DNA from: Deroplatys truncata | Lineage: Eukaryota > Arthropoda > Insecta > Mantodea > Mantidae | Direction of reading: 5' to 3' | DNA: 64,000 bases | Assembly (NCBI GenBank): GCA_030765065.1 | Contig: CM060990.1 | Span: forward strand, 411,875,198 to 411,939,197 | Part shown: positions 34,713-45,581 of the stretch, piece by piece | Position numbering within the stretch: position 1 is the first letter of the stretch | Layout: each line of letters begins with the position of its first letter | Notes under the pieces: generated by a model | The model's input: only the letters and a program-made list of their open reading frames with translations | What the model was told of the DNA's origin: nothing | The model's database searches: none | Program-made: the position numbers and the translations under genes

Positions 34713-36005
34713 CCTAGTTTCAACATAAATGCTGTTACAAACTTTTGGTGCAGGCTGTACAACCAGTTTTGAAGGTCGCAGCCAACCCTTATGTGGGTAA
34801 GTTAAGAGGATGTCATTGTCAGCCGAGTTGCAGAAGAGAAAGTGTGTTTCTGTATATTGTAGCGATGGACTGGAGCGATTATGAGATCGTATAGCAGTGA
34901 TAGTCCTTCATAAGGTGGGTAAATCAACTTGTAAAATTTTCACTATCCTTAAGAAGTTGAAAATAAGCAGAATATTTATGTATCGGACCATTAACTGATT
35001 CCTAGAAACCATGACTGTTAAAGATCGCCAGAGACCAGGCCATCTGCGCAGCATTAGGGACAAGCAGGCAGCTAAAACAGTGGCGGCTCTTATTCGATGA
35101 AATCCTGTGCAAAAGCAGTCTGTGCTGGCTTGAGAGCTGAAAATTTCAAAAATGTCAATGTTCCACCTGTTAAGTGATGACCTAGGGTTGAAAACTACCG
35201 GCGGAGTACAGGTCACTTTCTAACTCAGGTTATGAAGGAGCAATGGGTGATAAAATCAAAATGCCTTCTTCAGCATTATGCAAACAGTGGCCACAGAAAA
35301 ATTCTTTTCACAGATGAGAAGATTTTCACCACTGAGGAGGCCTTCAACGTAAAAAATGATCGTGTTTATGCTAAATCATCTCGAGAAGCTCATGAGAAGG
35401 TTCCGAAGATCCAAAGAGGCCAATCATGCCTCAGTCATAGTTTGGTGGGGAGTGGTACATGACGGTACCACCAAACTCCATTTTTGTGAAAAAGGGGTGA
35501 AAAGCTCTGCCAAAGTGTACCAAAACACTGTGTTGGAGACTGTTGTGAAGGATTTGAGCAACACTTTGTTCAGGAATTAACAATGGAGCTTCCAGCAGGG
35601 TTCAGCACCCGCTCACAAGGCAAAGTCTTCCCAGGACTGGCTGTGGAGAAATGTTCCAGACTTTATTGCTCCGGATGATTGGCCTTCCAGCAGCCCTGAC
35701 CTCAACCCACTGGACTACAAGTTGTAGTATCTCTGTAAGAAGAGACATCCCAGTATCGACAGCCTGAAGCACTCCCTGGTGAAGGCAGTGGCAGATTTTC
35801 CAAAGATCTGCATAATTCCATTGATGCATGGTCACAGAGACTTGGGCCTGTGTGAAGGCCAAAGGTGGCCATTTTGAAAAATTATTGGTGCTGTGTGTTT
35901 AAAATACATGTAAGTGACCAGTATTAGAAGTATATTAAATTATAATTTAAAACTGTACAACTGGCTCAGGTTCAATGTTGTAACAGTATTTATGGTAAAA
36001 CTAGG
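34713..36005 (+). mobile_element. maT (DD37D) transposon
   Basis: Flanked by TA (34711-34712 and 36006-36007). The terminal inverted repeats of about 33 bp start CCTAGTTTCAACATAAATGC and, inverted from the right end, CCTAGTTTTACCATAAATAC. Total 1293 bp, the typical size of maT elements. Confidence 0.85.
34873..35879 (+). pseudogene. maT transposase, second catalytic Asp replaced by Gly
   Basis: The DNA-binding part near 34870-35100 includes TMTVKDRQRPGHLRSIRDKQ. Catalytic blocks: ILFTDEKIF at 35303, WWGVVHDGTTKLHFCEKGVK at 35445, FQQGSAPAHKAKSSQDWL at 35590 and SSSPDLNPLDYKL at 35690. From the residue that should be the second Asp (here Gly in QQGSAPAH) to the Asp of NPLDYK there are 37 residues, which defines the DD37D (maT) group. 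Start uncertain (an ATG at 34873 is consistent). Stops at about 35098, 35130, 35218, 35577 and 35727 make it dead. Confidence 0.8.
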
Positions 36006-36721
36006 TATATCAAAACACTACTTAGGAGTGTGATCACTTGTGGAGCAGAAGTTTGGGTATTAAATTTAAGAGCAAGATCTCAATTACAATCTTACAAATG
36101 GATTTTCTCAAAAGATTTCCACAATATTCAAAATTAGATAAAATAAAAATTAAGAAATTAGGAGGATGGATTAACAAAATTCATTAATTAACTTTATCCA
36201 TCGTAAAATTAACTAGTATGGGCATGTTTGACGCATGGAGGATGAAGACTACTATGACGGATTTTGGGATACTGCAGGAAGAAGAAAGAGGGGAAGACAA
36301 AGGGTTTCATGTGTAGAAGAATTCATTAAAGTAATGAAACAGAAAGAATTACAAGATGGAAAAATTAAATTGAGCTTTTATTTATGGATGCTCTTTAACT
36401 GCTATGGTTCTTAGCATCCCAATCTATATTATATGTGAAATACTGGAAATTTTGCTCAGAGGCCTCTTTATTAGGCTTGAGGTTCTTCTACATGCCTTAA
36501 ATCTATGACACAGGACCACCGGTCTTACTTTCTTTTTGAAAGAAGCCATGCTAAGGATTTTTTCACCTGAAAAAAATTCATCACACCTTGTTAGGTTTGC
36601 ACCCATAGTCTTGGGAACTAAAACATGGTACCCCTTAAAAGATGGAAATTGGAAAGACAGGCACAAATAAAAAAGAGTAATTTGTGAACAAGAAGATCTA
36701 TTCATAATAACAATAATACAT

Positions 36722-36930
36722 CGGAAACACTTAACAGAAAAGTGGAGTCAAATTAAACCCTCTTAATAGCTTTACTCACCTATTTATTTTGCAGAACATG
36801 TATCGTGAGCATGAGCTTACATCGTCAGCTTTGAGCTCATGCTCACAATATATGTTCTGCAAAGTAAATAGGTGAATTAAGCTATTAAGAATATTTAAGT
36901 TGACTCCACTTTTCTATTAAGTGTTTCTTA
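36722..36930. mobile_element. Head-to-head PLE termini, second family, with hammerhead remnant
   Basis: A palindrome with arms of about 100 bp and centre at 36825-36826; the outer words AAACACTT (36725) and AAGTGTTT (36919) mirror with no net indel. On the minus strand the left arm reads CTGACGA (36828-36822), then GTAAGC/TCAT/GCTCAC, then GATACATGTTCTGC. This is the layout of a small type-I hammerhead (CUGANGA, stem II, GAAA, short helix III, UH), with GATA in place of GAAA. The right arm begins inside stem II. The order CATG-TT after the core is the same as in the PLE at 63.7 kb. Sequence otherwise differs, so it is another PLE family. No target duplication seen. Confidence 0.6.
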
Positions 36931-36972
36931 GGAATTGCTTCACTATGTTTGATTCCAACAACAATTTTGTTA

Positions 36973-38309
36973 AACGAGGGGGTGCTGAAAAGTAATGCTT
37001 CCTACTCTTTTCCACGGCTGTGAATATAGTTAGAAATGTTGTGGTTGGGCAATTGCGTTCAGTTAACTTTCCCACATTCAATAACTCAAGTTTCCTAACT
37101 CTGAATTATAATCTGTAAATTGGCGGTGTGTACCAGCACTGCGTCAGTGCATCTGAACAGTGTGCTATGATAAGAGTTTTAATAGCAGAAAACGTACCCC
37201 AGATTGACATTTATTGGAGATTGAAGGCTGTTTATGGTGATCAATGTGTCAACATCAGTACTCTGAAATGTTGGTCAGTTCATGCTCGTAATGAACCTGG
37301 TGCAGCTCTGAAATTGTGGAAAAAGCATGCAGTGGAAAACCTGTACTAAACCTGATGACGTTCATCGGAATAATGTCAATGAACTCATTAGAGAGAATCA
37401 TCACATAACGCAGGAACACCTGTCAATCCAGTGTAGCATATTAAGGGAGTGTATGCAGGCAACAATTGCAGAACTGGGATTCTGGAAAATTTGCGCATGA
37501 GTGCCTTGAATGTTCCTTCCTGATATGAGAGAGAGAAAAAAAAGAAAGAGAGTGGACATTTGCCAACAATTGCTTCCGCACTATGAATGGGAAGATGGTG
37601 AATTCTTAAAGCACATTGTCAAAGGTGACAAAAGCTGGATACACCCTTCAATCCCAAAAACAAGAGATCATTCATACAGTTCCACCATAAAGGATCACCT
37701 GCACCCAAAAAGTTCAAGGCTGTGTCATCAGCAGGCAAATTCATGCTTACAGTCTTTTGGGATACTGAAAGTATGGTGCATATGGAATTCATGCCTAAGG
37801 GCACTAGTATTCATTCTGAAAGGTACTACAAAACACTTAAAAACTAAAAACGTGAATACAAAGAGCTTGTCTACATATGGAGCAATCCCTCCTACAACAT
37901 GACAGCATTCATCCGCACACCAGTGCAATGACAACATGACAGATTCAAAGTTTTAGTTCCACTGTTGTTGATCATCCTCCATATAATGTTGATCGGCACC
38001 ATCAGATTTTCATCTGTTTCCAAAACTTCAAGAACACCTGAGATGACATCACTATGACTCTGACAACGTAGTGGAGACAGAAGTGAGTCTGTAGTTTTGT
38101 CGTTGAAGTGAAATATTCTACAGTGATGCCATCAAGAAACTCGTCGCCCATTGAGAGAAGTGTGTGCATTGCCAAGACGATTATGTAGAAGAATAATTAT
38201 GCAGGTACGAACAGCAAGGTTGTAGCAAGGTTTTGTTTTACGCAAATAACTACACCCATTTTCAAATAAAAAATTAGGAGGCATTAATTTTCAGCATATC
38301 CTCATAATG
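36973..38309 (+). mobile_element. mariner element, decayed
   Basis: Flanked by TA (36971-36972 and 38310-38311). Diverged terminal repeats: left contains GGTGCTGAAAAGTAATGC, right inverted contains GATATGCTGAAAATTAATGC. Transposase pieces on the plus strand: VLIAENVPQIDIYWRLKAVY (37160), ERKKRKRVDICQQLLPHYEW and FLKHIVKGDKSWIHP (37540-37650). VFWDTESMVHMEFMP-like sequence follows in a shifted frame at 37755-37800. GDKSW replaces the family GDETW, so the Asp is kept but the next residue is changed. The second catalytic block around 37915 is scrambled. Length 1.34 kb fits a full but dead mariner. Confidence 0.75.
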
Positions 38310-38499
38310 TATAGGTTAATTTTTTGTAGTGGCAACAATGATATAGTGACACTGTGCAACAGAGCCAGGCAATGCCACTTATACCATAGATTAGTTACAT
38401 GCTGACCTTCCTTCAGAGCATATGAACTTGCCTATCTCCTCCATGTCTACATGCAGTGACAAGAACAGAGCAGTTGTAAACAAGTAGTCACACAATGGA

Positions 38500-39360
38500 A
38501 TCACTATGTTTTTGAAGCAGGAACAGAAGAGCAGGTTAAAAGTGGAATGTGCTAGAGGATGCTATGAATGACAGTGTTACCACGGTTGGCAAGAGGTTTG
38601 TGGTACATCAGCATTACCTTACCAAATGGTAGCAAGGTAGATAAGAGCCTTCAGAGGACATGAAAATGTGTCAGTTATGCCTCGGTCTGATTATCCACTG
38701 GTAAGTAACGTCAAAATTGTGTCCACATTGCTGGAGATGGATCAGAACTTACTGCACATAAGTTAGCCCAAGATACAGAACTGGCACCTTCAACTGTGCC
38801 TCACATCTTGAAAGACCACTTGATAGTGCAAACCATTTCCTTAAGATGGGTTCCACATGATTTAACAGACATGCAGAAATGGCTGCAATATGATGTTTCT
38901 CATAGTTGCAGCACTAGGAGCAAAAAGTAGAGGTCTTCTTACAACATATCACTAGAAATAATGAGTCTTGGGCAAGATCTTATGAATGAAAGATCTTATG
39001 ACACTAATCATAGGCATCATCACAAATCACTGCAAAAAAAAGTTTGTCACACTCTACCAGTGTGATTCTTATGGTGATTGTCTATGATTGGGATGGTGTA
39101 ATATTAAAGCATACCATTCTCCCCAAGGCAGAATGTTAATATAGGGAACTAATGTTCATTTTGCAAGACAAATTGCAAGCAGCTCTGAAAAGAAAACAGG
39201 GTTATTCCATACAAAATTTTTAATTTTTGTCAGCAAGGATTTCTTTTGAGTTTTAGTATTCATCAGCATCATAGAGAAAAGTTAATACACATAATATAAA
39301 AATTGTAACATTAGTGGGCTGCAGTGAAGGCAAGAAATTCCGGGGCATTGTCATGCATAT
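38500..39360 (+). pseudogene. mariner/Tc1-type transposase remnant
   Basis: Frames read VARWIRAFRGHENVSVMPRS-like sequence at 38620-38690. The stretch VKIVSTLLEMDQNLTAHKLA follows, then QDTELAPSTVPHILKDHL at 38770-38825, RWVPHDLTDMQKWLQYDV at 38848-38900 and a late DWDGVILKHTILPKAE at 39090-39130. The combination is that of an insect mariner-like family (helix-turn-helix, then the WVPHxLTxxQK linker, then the core strand DxDGVI). No catalytic DETW or HDNA block survives and no terminal repeats were found. Confidence 0.55.
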
Positions 39361-39899
39361 TCCAAAACAAAGCTTTATAATGATGCTATAGATGTTCCAA
39401 AAAATAAAATGATTATATGAATCTAAAGAGGAATGTGTATATTTAAAATCTACTATGGATTATTAAAAATAATATTTTAGGATAAAGGTAAAAAGTGTGT
39501 TGAAGCAAATAATGATTTATATTTTCCATTCCAATTCTTTATACAATTTAATATTTTATTTACAAGATAAACATGCCAATGCTATCATTTAAAATTCACA
39601 GCAGAACCAGCCGGAACATGGTAGTCATTAAATTATAAAAATAAGGATGATTTACACCTAAGGTTTAAAATTGCATGTGATGCAATTTTAAATGGATGGA
39701 AGACAAAGTAATGGGAAGCAACAAATATACATGTACGTGTCAGCGAAAGTGTAAATTCCTCTCATGGCTTTTCTCCCGGTTGGAGATCAATATTGAATAG
39801 CATGTGCCTCTGCAGCCGGATATTGACAAATGTGAATTAAATTACCTAATTTAGTTGTAGGTGAATATGGTATGTGATCAGTATCATATTAATGTATAT
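39361..39899. other. No gene seen
   Basis: AT-rich sequence between two transposon remnants. Confidence 0.4.
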
Positions 39900-41880
39900 A
39901 AAATCACTAATGAAGAAGAAACCAAAACAAATAAGGGGAAAAAATGAAGTGATGAGGAAGTAAAACTATCAAGTGACGATAAATATGTACTATTGGCAAC
40001 AGAAATGGAGGCAACAATCTTATATTTAATATTTAAATCAGTTAATATTTAAATCAAATTCCAACTCTTCTCAGTAAATTACTTATCTCCAAACAAAAAC
40101 TCTCTTGTGCCAAATCAAACACAAGTAAAAAAGGCCATTGTGGTTAAGGAAGCTATTAATTAAGTGTTCACTTGCAGTGGCAGTAATGATGGGAAAGAAA
40201 TGATTGCGCAATTCAAGGGAAAATTAATTGCTAATGAGAAATACATGATTCTTGCATGCTTTTCTAGAAGCTGGACTGAGCACAAAACAATGCACGAGTT
40301 TGGAATATCCCTTTATGCAGCTTGCACAGTGAAAATTACTCAAAACAACAAAGTTAGTGTCTGATAGAAAATGGCATTATGACATACCTATGGTATTACA
40401 AAACTTGTTATATTTTATGCTGAAGATGACATAAATTGAATTGTGGCTGGCATGAAAGACTTTGGTCAAAGCGGATGGCACAAGAGTAAAAAAGCAAAAA
40501 TGGTTGACATTAGCCAATCTTAAAGAAATGTACAAGGAATTTAAGAACAGACATCCAGGCATTAAAATTGGTATTTCACGTTTTGCATCCCTGAGAGCAA
40601 AATAATACTGCGCACTATTGAGGGCAGCTGGAACTCATAATGTTTGAGTATGCATTATTCCTGAAAACACAGAACCATCCTTGAGAGCAAAATAATACCA
40701 TGCACTAATGAGGGCAGCTGGAACTCATAATGTTTGAGTATGCACTATTTCTGAAAACACAGAACTGGTGTTAATGATGAATGCCCTTGAAAACATTCCA
40801 GTTTTATTCACTTAGTAAGTGAATGTTTTGTGTATAAATAGTGTGACTCATTCCTAATTCAACATGATGTTAATGAGTTTGCAAAAAATAAGCCATGATG
40901 TTGCAAGTGAAATGAACAGTGAGGAGTTTTAATACAAAAAGTGGTTTGTCAGAGTCCTCCTCCAAATTGTTATCTAGACAAATATGAAAAATGTCCAAGG
41001 AGTATAATTATTTAAAAATTTCTTAATTGATTATTGGAGAAAAATCTGATGGAAGAAGCTGTGTATAAAACATGGAAAATAACACACAGAGATCCTGGTA
41101 AAAGCTGATACTGGAAGTTTAATCAATAATTTCCTTATGTCTGAAAAAATTTAAAGCAACACAATTTCATAGCAAAAGTTCAATCACTGTACCGAAAATG
41201 GCAACCCAACATGGGGAATTCATTGTTATTGGTGACTAGTCTGAAAATTATAGTTTTCTTATAGAGGATGCCATACAAGGATGGCATTGGAACAGGTCTC
41301 AATTAACTATCCATTCATTTGTTATTTAGGTACTACAAGAAAGCTAACAATGATCTGGAACATACATGTTTTTCAATTTTATCAGAATATTTAGTTCATG
41401 GCAGTCCTGCAGTTCACCTTTATCAAAAACAACTGATTACCTATCTACAACAGAAATTTTCACACGTAAATAAGACTTACTATTTCAGTGATGGGGCAGC
41501 AGGTCAGTACAAGAATAAAAAGATTTTGTTAATCTGCTGTCATAGGACAGATTTCCAATTGTCAACTGAATGGCAAGGGCCATGGAAAGAGCCCTTATGA
41601 TGGTGTAGGAGATACAATTATGAGGCTTGCTGCCTATGCTAGTCTTCAGGGAACTCGGATAACAACCCCAGAGAGCTCTATGAGTGGGTACAAAGTAACA
41701 GCACAGGAATTTCTCTTGCATTCATAACAAAAGAGGAACATGAAAAAGCAGCTATTAAATGCACAGAGATTTGTGGGTCTGAAAGCCGTATTAGGAATAC
41801 ACAGCATCCACAATGTCATTCCAGTTTCTGAATAAGATTGCCGTAAAAGCATTTTCTACTTAGCGCAAAATCTCTCAAGA
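39900..41880 (+). pseudogene. Uncharacterised transposon-like gene, RNase H-like type, decayed
   Basis: Pieces in order: LANLKEMYKEFKNRHPGIKI and GISRFASLRAK (40515-40610), AAGTHNV (40625), LMMNALENIPV (40770). Then a shifted SENYSFLIEDAIQGWHWNRS at 41240 and TYYFSDGAAGQYKNKKILL at 41475. Next are AAYASLQGTRITTP (41630) and a shifted EHEKAAIKCTEICGSESRIR near 41735. I recognise this order from many predicted arthropod proteins of unknown function (SDGxAxQYKNxKN core, FSENY strand). They behave like transposon genes, but no mechanism has been assigned that I know of. The core Asp (FSDG) is kept; at least ten breaks are present. The element is cut off on its right by the Gypsy insertion region. 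Confidence 0.55.
40586..40765 (+). repeat. 90-bp tandem duplication inside the decayed gene
   Basis: Two adjacent copies (40586-40675, 40676-40765) starting CATCC(C/T)TGAGAGCAAAAT and ending CACAGAAC, with only a few differences. It duplicates the coding block that contains AAGTHNV. Confidence 0.85.
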
Positions 41881-42031
41881 AATTGTTCCTCTAAACTCAC
41901 CAAGATCTCACCACAGGTAAACAGAGTAGTGTGTGTCAGACACCAAACGAATTCAACAGTGGGGAGTGTGACAGATTGCAGACTGTGCACCTTGGTTCTA
42001 GTCATTTATTTATAATTTATAACTTGAGTTC

Positions 42032-42974
42032 TGATACGGTAATTTGTATCACAAATTACTTAAATATAATTAATGATTGTAATATGAATATGTATTTTTA
42101 TGTGACATTGATTTCAGAGGTTTATTAATTGTAATTATTATTGGTAAATAATAATATACGGCTTTACTGAAACTGTCAACAATAACGCAATAATGCAGAG
42201 AGGGGGTGAGTTGTTTATCATTACCGGGAACCAGGAAGTTACGTAATATTTCGCGAGTTTTTTTCCGTTTAGAAGCTTCTAGAACATTTCCTAAAGCAAA
42301 ATGTATTAGTGGTTTTCATTGGATATTAAAATAGACGCTAATGTTGGCGCGTTTTATTAGCCAATAGCAGTTCATTTATAATCTTTAGGCGTATCTTGAG
42401 GCAGGCCTATAAATAAGCCAGGTTCGAGGTAGAGTGTCTCCCAGTTCAACAGAATTCTCAGTACTATACACGTCGGTCTCTCAGTTCATTCATTTCGCCA
42501 AGTTACACGCAGCAGAATTACGAGAGTTATTATAAAGTATTATACAGTTAAAAAAATTACATAAAGTTAAAGTATGCGAGTTAAAAGTGATAAATAAGAA
42601 GTTATTACAAACAGTTTCAGTTTGGCGAGTATCTAAAATCAATTTGTAAAAGTGTTTGTGAACGTGTTCGGCAATAAAAGTTATAAAACCAATTTCTTCA
42701 TTAAGTATAATTTCTGGATAAAAGATTCCTTTCCGATTCACACCCTGCAAGAGTTAAATGTCGACCTAAATAGCTAGCCGGAGAACATTTAAAGTGAATT
42801 ATTTCAAAACTGATACAAATTGCTACGCCAGAGGGAGCTACGAACCAGACAAAGGAGTGACGTCACAAGATGGCAACGCGTGAAGTAAAAACACATATTT
42901 GCTCTCGCAAATTGGCTTCCAAACGCGGAGCTACAATTAATGTTAAATAAATGTAACATTAATATACTGCATCA
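42032..42974 (+). repeat. 5' LTR, 943 bp
   Basis: Starts TGATACGG and ends ACTGCATCA, the usual TG...CA form. A TATA box (TATAAATA) sits at 42408-42415; the start of transcription is expected 25-35 bp downstream. Poly(A) signal candidates are AATAAA near 42672 and near 42944. A 3-base spacer (TAT) separates the LTR from the primer site. An antisense 86-codon frame inside the LTR is present in all three copies; I see no reason to call it a gene. Confidence 0.92.
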
Positions 42975-42977
42975 TAT

Positions 42978-42995
42978 TGGCGCCCAACGTGGGGC
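42978..42995 (+). other. Primer binding site, tRNA-Lys(1,2) type
   Basis: TGGCGCCCAACGTGGGGC matches the complement of the 3' end of eukaryotic tRNA-Lys1,2 plus CCA, a primer used by several retroelement groups. It marks where minus-strand synthesis starts. Confidence 0.9.
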
Positions 42996-43254
42996 GAAGT
43001 GACCAGGAAAGGATCAGCATAATTAGGACGTGGAACGAAAGCAGCAGTAAAATGATCTACAAGACGCAGATTCCAGAAACAAAAGGAACGACAGACTATA
43101 CGGATGATTGGACATCGTAATTCCGAGATCAACTACAAGACGACGTAGATTCATCACAACACAACGCAGAAGCGACATACAAATCTAGGAGAATGGGGCA
43201 GAACGCTGGACATCAAAGTAACAGCAACGGACAGCATCAGTAAGGTTAGAGTAT

Positions 43255-43286
<32 letters not shown>

Positions 43287-43294
43287 GTAAATAA

Positions 43295-45435
43295 ATGTTA
43301 ATGAGGAGTGGTAGGATAATAAAAACAATGGCTGCTAGTAATACAGAAGAAATAATTATGGAGGGAGATAGTGTAACAGTTAGCTGTGATCCAATACAAA
43401 TTACAGGAAATAGCCCAGACTTTTTAGGATTTGAAGATGAAAATGTTAGTGCAGAAAGTGAGAATAGAATAGCAGGAAATGTTAATCTTGATACTATTAT
43501 GATTATGGAAATGCTGAGAAATATGAATAGAGAATTGAGGGAAGAATTAAGGGAAGAAATTTGTAAAAGTAATGAGAAATTGAGGGAAGATCTTAGTAAG
43601 AAAATAGATCAAAACAGGGAAGATATTGATAGGAGTTTAGAACAAAAACTAACTCAGAATAATGAAAAATTAGAACAAAAACTAACTCAGAACATGGAAA
43701 TGAATAATGAGAAATTAGAAAAGAAAATAGATCAAAACAGGGAAGATATGCAAAAGAGTCATAGGGAATTAAGGGAAAATATTGGTAATAGCTTAGAACA
43801 AAACAGGGAAGAAATTGAAAAGCATGGAGCTAGATAGTAGTATGATCAGAATGAAAAATGAAAATCAAGAAATGATAGCAAATGAAATAGGTGAAGTTTC
43901 AAAGAAAATGTTAGACATGAGCAGAGAAATATCTAACCAAAAAAGTGAGGTTAAGAATAAAATAGAACATGTTAATGTAAAATGTACAGAGCTAGGTAGC
44001 CGAATGAGTACCATTTCAAGTGAGTTAAGAGAAATGATGGAGGCTACAAATGCAGATTTAATACAGGTGCAAGTTAATTTCAGAGGGGAAATATCTGAAA
44101 TTCAGAAGGAGTCAGAAAAACAGAGAAATAAATTGTCTGATGAAGTTAAAGATTTGTCTAAAGATTTGAATCAAAAGCTAACTTCTGAAATTAACAAACA
44201 CCAAAATGTTCAAAATGAGAATAATAAAAAATTGGAACAGACAATAGAAAATCTGCAAGGTACTGTAAATAGATTAGAATTGAATTCAAGGGCAAATATA
44301 TGTGAAGTGAATGTATCAGATGTACAACATAATGATAGAGGTAGTTCCTCAGGTATGACAAATAATGTGAGTGATGCGGCAGCTTCATCTATAGCTAATG
44401 CTGAAACTCAAGAGTTCACAAGTTACACTAGAGAATTTAAATATGGGAATAGGGAATTTGCAAAATTACAATCATATCTTAAGTGATTTTCCACTTCCAA
44501 AATTTAATGAAAACTCCAGTCCAGTACAGTTCATTGCAGAATTATCAGAGTATTTTCAAATTAAAAAGATACCTGAAGCATTGAAAATGATAGTTGTCAA
44601 AAGATGTTTGGACCAGAAAACCTTAGATTGGTTACAAATGGTATCAGGGGGTGAAATTTCATATGAATCCTTTAAGAGATTATTCATGAACAGATTTTGG
44701 AATGTTACGGTACAGCAAAGAATTCGATCAATGCTTAGTCATGGTCAATTTAATCCACGAGAGGGAATATCGATGACTGATTACTTACTAAAACATGCAA
44801 GTCAGGTTAGAAACTTGTCACCTCCAATCAGTGAGGAAGATTTTGTGAGTTTGCTCGCAAGGCATTATCCTATAAGGATACAAAATTACTTATTAATTGC
44901 AAAACCACGGAACATCTATGAGATGACAGAATTAATAACAGCTTTGGAACAACAGGAAGAAGATATGTCTCGGGAGTGGGAACATAGATTTTTAGATGTA
45001 CGAGATAGAAGAAATTACCAAGGTAGTTATCAACAAATAAGAGGACAAGACAGACATCATGAAATTAATACCAGACAACGGTATCAATCATATGTTCCAC
45101 AATTTGAAAGATCAAGGATAGATAGGAGACCAGGCCGGCAGGAACAAATAAATTATGTCAGGACAGAAAGATTGCCTGAAAGAGGGCAAAACTATGGAAG
45201 GAGGTACATTAGACAGAGGGGAAATTTCACTCACTGGAGGGAAAATAATAACCGAGAAAGATCTGAGGAACGGCAAGAAAATTACGTGCCAAGGGGACAA
45301 AATGTCAGAAATCGAGGATTTCGAACTCGAGGAAGGGGAACTCAAAACAATGGTGGTGACACTGAGATAGATTTAGCGCCTGTTAGGAATGGCAGTCCCG
45401 TACGTGAACATGGAAATAACCAGGAAAACTGTTAA
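43295..45435 (+). pseudogene. gag with long coiled coil, two frame breaks
   Basis: Forms the particle shell. Two ATGs (43295, 43328) precede an acidic segment. About 250 residues of charged coiled coil follow, with repeats of the type LEQKLTQN and KIDQNREDM. The first frame breaks at about 43815-43836 (stop after EEIEKHGAR; continuation from KSMELDSSM). The second breaks at about 44440-44486 (stop after LQSYLK; continuation NYNHILSDFPLPKF). The rest is a capsid-like domain (FIAELSEYFQIKKIPEALKM, then FNPREGISMTDYLLKHASQV). The tail is very Arg/Gly-rich (RRPGRQEQINY, FRTRGRGTQNNGG) in place of zinc knuckles. The frame at 44398-45435 has its own ATG, so the capsid part might be made separately. 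Length with the coiled coil (about 710 residues) is long for gag. Confidence 0.75.
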
Positions 45436-45581
45436 CAGACTCCTGTGTAGTAGGTTCTCAGGACGTCTTTAATAATTCAGTATCCATTACCAATACAAAT
45501 CATACGCCTACACATACACCCTGTAATAAGATTACAGCAACAAAAGATAAGGGAGAAAATTTTGAGTCACCTCATGTTAGA

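Larger units (their letters stand above)
33835..36420 (+). pseudogene. RTE-like LINE reverse transcriptase, split by maT
   Basis: Begins ENEEQAGFTTGRSTVDHIF at about 33850, then FIDLEKTYDKVS (motif A, near 33972) and LLPTVFRIYTQKAMENWKRK at about 34150. The catalytic DD region follows near 34260 in another frame, then YMVIGNGEVNYLILEETGEL and KCLGVKIH at 34350-34457. The tail resumes after the maT at 36010 with LLRSVITCGAEVWVLNLRAR, then a frame-broken VRRMEDE-like stretch and RKKRGRQR-like sequence up to about 36360. This is the order of endonuclease-reverse transcriptases of the RTE/BovB-like group as found in arthropods. Many stops; 5' part absent. Sequence at 34460-34700 between tail and maT is not clearly LINE. 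Confidence 0.7.

Noticed and set aside
42490..42750. 86-codon antisense frame present three times (42490, 50050, 50743)
   Set aside because: It lies wholly inside the LTR and is repeated only because the LTR is; no domain or codon evidence.
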